Part shown: piece after piece, positions 59,884 through 64,000 of the stretch
How the letters are laid out: each line of letters opens with the position of its first letter
Numbering within the stretch: the first letter of the stretch is position 1
Source: Paenibacillus sp. LS1
GTDB lineage: Bacteria; Bacillota; Bacilli; Paenibacillales; Paenibacillaceae
NCBI RefSeq assembly: GCF_026013365.1
Contig: NZ_JAPDOE010000011.1
Span: 163,148 to 227,147, forward strand
DNA: 64,000 nucleotides
Direction: 5' to 3'
Notes under the pieces: model-generated
The model's database searches: none
What the model saw: the letters and a program-made list of their open reading frames with translations, nothing else
Told to the model about the DNA's origin: nothing
Position numbers and translations under genes: made by a program

Positions 59884-59950
59884 CAAAAAAATACCTAAAC
59901 GAATGGCTATGATCATCGGAAAGATGACCTGTTGCCAATCATTTAGGTAT
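59884..59950 (-). terminator. LicT-controlled terminator in the bglP leader
   Basis: On the minus strand ATACCTAAA and TTTAGGTAT form the outer stem of an imperfect hairpin followed by T7 (A run at 59884-59890). Its 5' arm overlaps the RAT element, so antiterminator and terminator are mutually exclusive. Confidence 0.88.
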
Positions 59951-59974
59951 CGCCTGCTTGAGCAGTAACAATCC
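59946..59974 (-). promoter_or_regulatory. RAT antiterminator element 2 (bglP leader)
   Basis: The 29-base sequence begins GGATTGTTACTG and ends GCAGGCGATACC on the minus strand, close to the known RAT consensus for LicT/BglG binding. It overlaps the terminator arm by five bases. Confidence 0.92.
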
Positions 59975-59996
59975 TTGTCGTTAAGTTGTGAGACCT

Positions 59997-60025
59997 ACTA
60001 TATATGACGCCGAAATCGTTTGCAA
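59997..60025 (-). promoter_or_regulatory. Internal bglP promoter overlapped by a cre site
   Basis: On the minus strand TTGCAA (60020-60025) and TATAGT (59997-60002) are exactly 17 bp apart. CGAAATCGTTTGCA on the plus strand (60011-60024) matches 13 of 14 cre positions and covers the -35, so CcpA would block initiation when a preferred sugar is present. Confidence 0.78.
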
Positions 60026-60032
60026 GCTTTTT

Positions 60033-60893
60033 TTATTCTGTGTCGAGTAGCTCGTTACGGGAAGTGACACGTTGAATATGGATCGTCAAATACACCTTTT
60101 CATCAATGGACATGGCACTTTCAAACTTGCCTTCAAGGTACTGATTGATCCGCTGTGTGCACTCAAAAGCGTTGCTATATTTGTCCTTCACCTGCTCATA
60201 CAGAAAGTTGTCTCCTGAAGCAAATTGCTCCTGTTCATTACTCAACATTCTCTGGACAAAGTATTGCAGATGGGTAATAAACCGGGAATAATTAAATGAA
60301 TTTTCATCCAGTGCGATATGGTAATGATTGGTCACAATGTTGAAGATATCATCAATAACTTCGGTAATTTCAACGGTTTGCTTCATGCCCTGAGCATCTT
60401 GACGAGCGTTTACAAAATGCATCGCAATAAAGCTGGCCTCATGTTCATCCATTTGGATGCCGAATTGTTCCTGGATCAGCTCTACAGCGTTCATGCCAAT
60501 CCCAAATTCCTTCTTGTAAAATTTCTTGATCTGCCACAACAGGGAGTTCTTCAATCCGACGGATTTACGGTACCGGGTAATGGCAAACTGAATATGATCG
60601 ATCAATGATATATAGATATTATCACTAAAAATATCGCCCATTTCCTGTTTGGCATGGCCCACAATTTCGTCTGCTAACTTCAAATATTCGACCGATGTTT
60701 CCCCAATCAGATCAATTAATTTTTGCGGTATTTTATCCGATTTCAGCACAAAGGTTTTTTCGATTTTATCCTCATCCACAGGCTGTCCGTTTTTCTTTTT
60801 GAAGCCAAGACCGTTGCCAATGACAACAAATTCGTGACCAACCTGGTTCTCAGCCCGGATGACATTGTTGTTAAAAATCTGACGGATGATCAT
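60033..60893 (-). CDS. licT: BglG/LicT-family transcriptional antiterminator
   Basis: The 286-residue protein has an N-terminal RNA-binding domain (about 1-56; RQIFNNNVIRAEN, FVVIGNGLGFKKKNG) and two PTS regulation domains (PRD1 about 65-170, PRD2 about 172-280). Conserved His lie in SLIDHIQFA (PRD1), AMHFVNAR (end of PRD1), and LTIHIQRV (PRD2). It binds the RAT elements in the leaders of its own gene and of bglP and prevents termination when the sugar is transported. GAGGTGA precedes the ATG. Autoregulation is indicated by a RAT in front of its own gene. Confidence 0.94.
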   Translation of the reverse strand: MIIRQIFNNNVIRAENQVGHEFVVIGNGLGFKKKNGQPVDEDKIEKTFVLKSDKIPQKLIDLIGETSVEYLKLADEIVGHAKQEMGDIFSDNIYISLIDHIQFAITRYRKSVGLKNSLLWQIKKFYKKEFGIGMNAVELIQEQFGIQMDEHEASFIAMHFVNARQDAQGMKQTVEITEVIDDIFNIVTNHYHIALDENSFNYSRFITHLQYFVQRMLSNEQEQFASGDNFLYEQVKDKYSNAFECTQRINQYLEGKFESAMSIDEKVYLTIHIQRVTSRNELLDTE

Positions 60894-60928
60894 ATATGTG
60901 TTTCACCTCAATTGGTCGTAATAATAAC

Positions 60929-60972
60929 AAAAAAACCCAAACTAAGGCTTCATAGACAGCCTTGGTTTGGGT
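60929..60972 (-). terminator. LicT-controlled terminator in the licT leader
   Basis: On the minus strand ACCCAAACCAAGGCT and AGCCTTAGTTTGGGT form a long stem followed by T7. The 5' arm overlaps the last bases of RAT 1. Confidence 0.92.
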
Positions 60973-60997
60973 ATCGCCTGCTTACCAGTAACAATCC
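60970..60997 (-). promoter_or_regulatory. RAT antiterminator element 1 (licT leader)
   Basis: The 28-base minus-strand sequence begins GGATTGTTACTG and ends GCAGGCGATACC, nearly identical to the RAT in front of bglP apart from the loop. Confidence 0.92.
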
Positions 60998-61032
60998 CGA
61001 AGAAAACGCAGCTTCTTCTTTCAATTATGTCC

Positions 61033-61061
61033 ACTATACCGCTTTCATAACAGAATAACAA
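61033..61061 (-). promoter_or_regulatory. licT promoter with overlapping cre-like site
   Basis: On the minus strand TTGTTA (61056-61061) and TATAGT (61033-61038) are 17 bp apart. TGAAAGCGGTATAG (61034-61047) matches 12 of 14 cre positions and covers the -10. Confidence 0.75.
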
Positions 61062-61102
61062 TACAATGATTTATGGAAATAGACGTAAAGACGTGGATTT
61101 TT

Positions 61103-61111
61103 GGTATAATA
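61103..61111 (+). promoter_or_regulatory. Extended -10 promoter of the small basic protein gene
   Basis: TGGTATAAT provides a TG dinucleotide one base before a perfect TATAAT, 96 bases upstream of the start codon at 61207. No good -35 is present, as is common for extended -10 promoters. Confidence 0.5.
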
Positions 61112-61206
61112 AGAATTGCTGGAAGTGAATTAGATGGGCTGGGTCGCATAATAAGTTACCGAGGACGGTCATTTTTAAGCATATACAGGATTATTGGAGT
61201 GATAAC

Positions 61207-61374
61207 ATGAGCAAAGCAAAAGGAAAAGGCGGCACCGGCCGTGGTACTGGCAAAAAAGGCTGGAACCGTTGGCAAGCAGCTGCTAACCGGGCGAAAAGTA
61301 CCCCGAAGCCTTATAAAAGTAAAGGTACGAAGAAGAAGGACGATACCGAAACTTCAAGTGGCAAGCCCGAGTAA
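61207..61374 (+). CDS. Small basic DUF3934-like protein
   Basis: The 55-residue protein is strongly basic, with Gly-Lys-rich MSKAKGKGGTGRGTGKKGWN and a QAAANRAK helix followed by a Lys-rich end and an acidic terminal stretch (DDTETSSGKPE). The GRGTGKKGWNRWQ motif resembles DUF3934, a short family of Bacillaceae without known function; basic charge and Gly content suggest nucleic-acid or ribosome contact, which is speculation. GGAG lies 10 bases before the ATG (TTGGAGTGATAACATG). It is too short for many gene finders and is easily missed. The downstream MarR gene has its own ribosome-binding site after a hairpin. Confidence 0.75.
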   Translation: MSKAKGKGGTGRGTGKKGWNRWQAAANRAKSTPKPYKSKGTKKKDDTETSSGKPE

Positions 61375-61396
61375 GTGTGGCTTGACGATGCCAGAG

Positions 61397-61432
61397 GAGA
61401 GAGCTGCCTGACTATCGGGTGGGTCTCTTTTT
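61397..61432 (+). terminator. Probable terminator after the small basic protein gene
   Basis: An imperfect stem around GAGAG and GGTCTC is followed by T5, 22 bases past the stop. Pairing in the middle is poor. Confidence 0.55.
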
Positions 61433-61538
61433 GTATAAAAAGATAAAAATTAAATTGACAGTATTGTAGATATGGTAATAATATAGAGCTTACGCAAAAT
61501 AGATGGTAGTGCTACTATTTAGAGAAAGGAGCATCAGC

Positions 61539-61970
61539 ATGCCTGTTAATATGGATGAAAATCCACTTGGATTAATTTTGTCACGGACATATCTGGCATA
61601 CAAAAAAACAACAACCAGAAATCTGAGTGAACAGGATATTACACCGGAACAATTTGCCGTTCTGAATGAATTGAGCAAGGCGGGAAGTCATATATCGCAG
61701 AAGAAGCTGGCTGAATTAACCGTTCGGGACCAGACAACGGTAGGCAAAATTATAGACAAGTTAATTCGCAAAGGTCTGGTGACGAGAGAAGAAGATCCAC
61801 AGGACCGTAGAGCGGTTTTGCTTTGTTTGACGGCAGAAGGATTGGAAATGAATAACGTTCTGACACCAAAGGCCAAACAGCAAGAGCAAGAGGCACTCGC
61901 CGAATGTTCTTCTGAAGAGCTTGAAGCATTCATGAATGTGATGAATCGGATCTATGAAAAGATGAAATAA
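61539..61970 (+). CDS. MarR-family transcriptional regulator
   Basis: The 143-residue protein has the MarR winged helix: ITPEQFAVLNELSKAGSHISQKKLAELTVRDQTTVGKIIDKLIRKGLVTREEDPQDRRAVLLCLTAEG, with the DPxDRR wing motif. AAAGGAG lies 7 bases before the ATG at 61539; the longest frame begins at 61503 without support. It precedes an ABC-2-type permease gene by 80 bases in the same orientation, the usual arrangement for an autoregulated efflux operon. Confidence 0.9.
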   Translation: MPVNMDENPLGLILSRTYLAYKKTTTRNLSEQDITPEQFAVLNELSKAGSHISQKKLAELTVRDQTTVGKIIDKLIRKGLVTREEDPQDRRAVLLCLTAEGLEMNNVLTPKAKQQEQEALAECSSEELEAFMNVMNRIYEKMK

Positions 61971-62050
61971 ATTTTTTTGGTCTAATATGTGCATGTGCAT
62001 ATATATGTAGTGCAATTATTTTGATTTTAACTAATGGGAGTCGTGAACGA

Positions 62051-63226
62051 ATGAAAAGCTTCAAAGAATTTTTAAAAGTACCACAGACAAAAATAGGTTT
62101 GGTTTTTGCATTGATTGTTCCATTGTTATTTGTTGTGATCTGGATGACGGGTTATCATCAGGCCACGGAGAGAGTAGATCAACTTCAAGTTGCTTTGGTG
62201 AACGAAGATGGGACACAGGGGACAGAGGTGCAGAAGCAGATTGAAACGCTCGCGCCTTTCCATGTTGATGTGCTGGATTCTGCCAAGGAAGCCAAGCAAC
62301 AGATGAATGCAGGTAATTATGCGATGGTTATTGTGATTCCGGAAGGGTTTGCTGACCAGATTGGCGGCGGTACAGACGCGAGCTTGTCCTTTTATATCAA
62401 TCAGGGAAATGCCGATGTAGCGAAATCGATTGTGGAACATGCTGCGACCGGAATGACTGCACAAATGGGACAAGGGATTCTGGAATCCAAGGTTCAAGTG
62501 ACACTCAATAACGATAGCATTAACAATGAAGATTTAAGTGAAGCCATTGGACAAGCGATGGCGAAGATGAATGAAGGGCCTGTGAAGGCTGAAATTAATA
62601 AAACGAACAGTGTCAGTGATTTTGCAACATCGATGCTGCCCATGATTCTGGGTTTTATCACCTACATTGCTTCGATGACCATGAACATTCAGTTTAATAT
62701 TACGTCAAATATCATGAAGCGTAACCATTCCAAATGGGAAATCTTCTGGGGACGGCAATTGCTGTTATTGTGTATAGCAGTGATCGTTCCCCTAATTGTG
62801 GATACAGTAGCTCTTCAATTCACGGATGTTGCGAGTTCCTTTGGTGCATTGTATCTGTATCATGTATTGGTGAGTCTGGCTTGTATCTGTTTCACACAAA
62901 TGAGTTTTGCCCTGTTTGGCAATGCAGGTCCTCTATTTAATGTAGCGATGGTTCCGCTTCAGTTAATGACAGCAGGAAATATCATTCCAGCCGAGATGCT
63001 GGCGCCCTTCTACCGTTATATTGGAAACTTTCTGCCCGCTTCCAATGGGGTACAAGGATTTATGCGTTTGATCTATAGTGGCGAAGCTGTGGGTGGATAC
63101 ATCGTTCATCTTCTGTTGATCTCGGTGATAACGTGGGGAATTACGTTGCTGAGAGTTGGTATGCAAAAAGCAGGTAATGGACAAACAACGATGACGCCTC
63201 CAGCATCAGTACAGACTCAGCATTAA
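62051..63226 (+). CDS. ABC-2-type / YhgE-Pip-like membrane permease
   Basis: The 391-residue protein has one N-terminal transmembrane helix (about residues 17-36), a large extracytoplasmic domain (about 40-195) with DQLQVALVNEDGTQG and YAMVIVIPEGFADQIGGG, and five C-terminal helices (about 200-375). This 1+5 layout is that of the ABC2_membrane_3/YhgE-Pip group; related proteins export drugs or surface components. No ATPase gene is present here, so it either works with an ATPase from elsewhere or without one. GGGAG lies 10 bases before the ATG. The upstream MarR gene is the probable regulator. Confidence 0.82.
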   Translation: MKSFKEFLKVPQTKIGLVFALIVPLLFVVIWMTGYHQATERVDQLQVALVNEDGTQGTEVQKQIETLAPFHVDVLDSAKEAKQQMNAGNYAMVIVIPEGFADQIGGGTDASLSFYINQGNADVAKSIVEHAATGMTAQMGQGILESKVQVTLNNDSINNEDLSEAIGQAMAKMNEGPVKAEINKTNSVSDFATSMLPMILGFITYIASMTMNIQFNITSNIMKRNHSKWEIFWGRQLLLLCIAVIVPLIVDTVALQFTDVASSFGALYLYHVLVSLACICFTQMSFALFGNAGPLFNVAMVPLQLMTAGNIIPAEMLAPFYRYIGNFLPASNGVQGFMRLIYSGEAVGGYIVHLLLISVITWGITLLRVGMQKAGNGQTTMTPPASVQTQH

Positions 63227-63256
63227 CAGTTTCCTTCTATATATAATGTGATAACA

Positions 63257-63301
63257 CAAAAAGTGATGTGCGTGTAGTTATACGCGTGCATCACTTTTTT
63301 G
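63257..63301 (+). terminator. Rho-independent terminator after the permease gene
   Basis: AAAAAGTGATG pairs with CATCACTTTTT, with an inner GTGTA/TACGC stem, followed by further T. Confidence 0.93.
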
Positions 63302-63970
63302 TTTATCTTCTATAATACTTCTACTTATACTCGTGGTAACTTTCAGTGCACCCCTGTAATCTTGCATGACGTTGATATATGGATAAGCTTAATTGAGTAT
63401 ATTAATGAAGCTGAAATATATCAGAGGAGAATTAGTTCTCATAATTCTAAAAAGAATTAGACATGTATTACGTTGTATGGATGGAAAGAATGTCATTAAG
63501 GCAATAATATACTTTACAACTGAGATAGAGGAGAGCAACACAGTAAAGGTGATCAATTTGCATCAAAAGAATTTACTAAATTAAGTGTTGTAATTAATAT
63601 CTATACGTGATATATTATTAATCCGGCCAAGAAAACACGGTTTACACGGTGCGGCAAGCGAATGAAATAAGCTTCGAAAGAAACTCAAAAAAAAGCTTGC
63701 AAAGTTGGTTCGGACATGATAATATATAAGAGTTGCTGAAGAGAACAACGTTCGGTAACAAAACAAGTTTGATCTTTGAAAACTGAACAACGAGTGAGTA
63801 ACGATCTTGCTTGCAAGATCGACGCTGAGAAATGGGTACAAGTCTTCGGACTGTATAATTTCGAAGCAAAAAATGAGATTTTTAATCTCGTCAGATTCAA
63901 AATGAGCTTATCGCTCTTTTTAAATACTGAGATGATTTTCATAGCGTTTAACCGCGCCACTGAAATTCAT
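63302..63970. other. Upstream region and leader of an rRNA operon
   Basis: The AT-rich 670 bases contain no convincing gene. A 63-codon frame at 63393 lacks a ribosome-binding site. After the rRNA promoter the leader has GATCTTTGAAAACTGAAC (63771-63788), a boxA-like sequence of Bacillales rRNA leaders. Three short hairpins follow: CGATCTTG/CAAGATCG (63802-63822) and two GAG/CTC stems near 63875-63925. Confidence 0.7.
63697..63725 (+). promoter_or_regulatory. rRNA operon promoter
   Basis: TTGCAA (63697-63702) and TAATAT (63720-63725) are 17 bp apart, preceded by an A-rich stretch like an UP element (63684-63694). Transcription would begin near 63732 and yield a leader of about 240 bases before 16S rRNA. 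Confidence 0.8.
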
Positions 63971-64000
63971 CTTTATTGGAGAGTTTGATCCTGGCTCAGG
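63971..64000 (+). rRNA. 16S ribosomal RNA, 5' end only
   Basis: GAGAGTTTGATCCTGGCTC near the right edge is the universal 5' segment of bacterial 16S rRNA. The exact mature 5' end is estimated to within a few bases; the gene continues outside the window. Confidence 0.96.

Noticed and set aside
63393..63584. 63-codon frame upstream of the rRNA promoter
   Set aside because: AT-rich, no ribosome-binding site and no family resemblance; random frames are expected in such sequence.

Overview
The window looks like a chromosomal segment of a Paenibacillus-type member of the Bacillales. The grounds are strong GGAGG ribosome-binding sites, a mid-40s-looking G+C content, SLH-anchored surface proteins, an AraC regulator fused to a siderophore-binding domain, a LicT/PTS beta-glucoside operon, and the 5' end of a 16S rRNA gene at the right edge. 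Genus is inference; no database search was possible.

Layout. Positions 1-6.0 kb hold the tail of a phosphotransferase-like gene, a DUF4003-like gene with a leucine-rich-repeat gene whose start looks frameshifted, a small secreted protein behind a perfect 16-bp palindrome, a small membrane protein, and a divergent iron module (AraC-binding-protein fusion and siderophore-binding lipoprotein, each behind a Fur box). Positions 6.2-21.2 kb hold housekeeping and accessory single genes: an amino-acid permease, a membrane alpha/beta-hydrolase, a MerR regulator with a classical 19-bp-spacer operator promoter, an SDR oxidoreductase, a transglutaminase-like lipoprotein, a SnoaL-like protein, a GH94 phosphorylase, a GNAT acetyltransferase, a YgjP-type metallopeptidase, an ArsR regulator with a saccharopine-dehydrogenase-like enzyme, and a DUF1801 protein. 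Positions 21.3-26.5 kb hold a secreted CAP-domain protein, a GT-C-like membrane protein with a Gly/Met-rich lipoprotein, and a phosphotransferase.

The centrepiece is a six-gene nonribosomal peptide operon at 26.85-42.4 kb: NRPS (starter C-A-T-C), Fe(II)/2-oxoglutarate oxygenase, NRPS (degenerate C-A-T), NRPS (C-A-T-TE), a diaminobutyrate-type aminotransferase, and an MFS exporter. My reading of the binding-pocket codes gives Asn, Gln and an unassigned third residue (possibly 2,4-diaminobutyrate), so the predicted product is an N-acylated, probably hydroxylated tripeptide. The domain at the start of the second NRPS has lost the HHxxxDG motif and sits directly after the hydroxylase gene. This resembles the non-catalytic interface domains known from beta-hydroxy-aspartate siderophore synthetases. 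A paralogous CAP protein with three SLH domains lies just downstream, so the operon lies in an interval bounded by two CAP paralogues.

Positions 45-56.4 kb hold a hypothetical protein, a GyrI-like protein, a coupled SUKH-like/TPR pair, a CBS-domain protein, a class B penicillin-binding protein, a methyltransferase, a VOC protein, a zinc-ribbon/FxLYD membrane protein with an HtrA-like protease, and a TetR-MFS efflux pair. Positions 56.5-61.1 kb hold the licT-bglP-bglH operon with two RAT antiterminators and two promoters overlapped by cre-like sites. The window closes with a DUF3934-like small basic protein, a MarR regulator with an ABC-2-type permease, and the promoter and leader of an rRNA operon.
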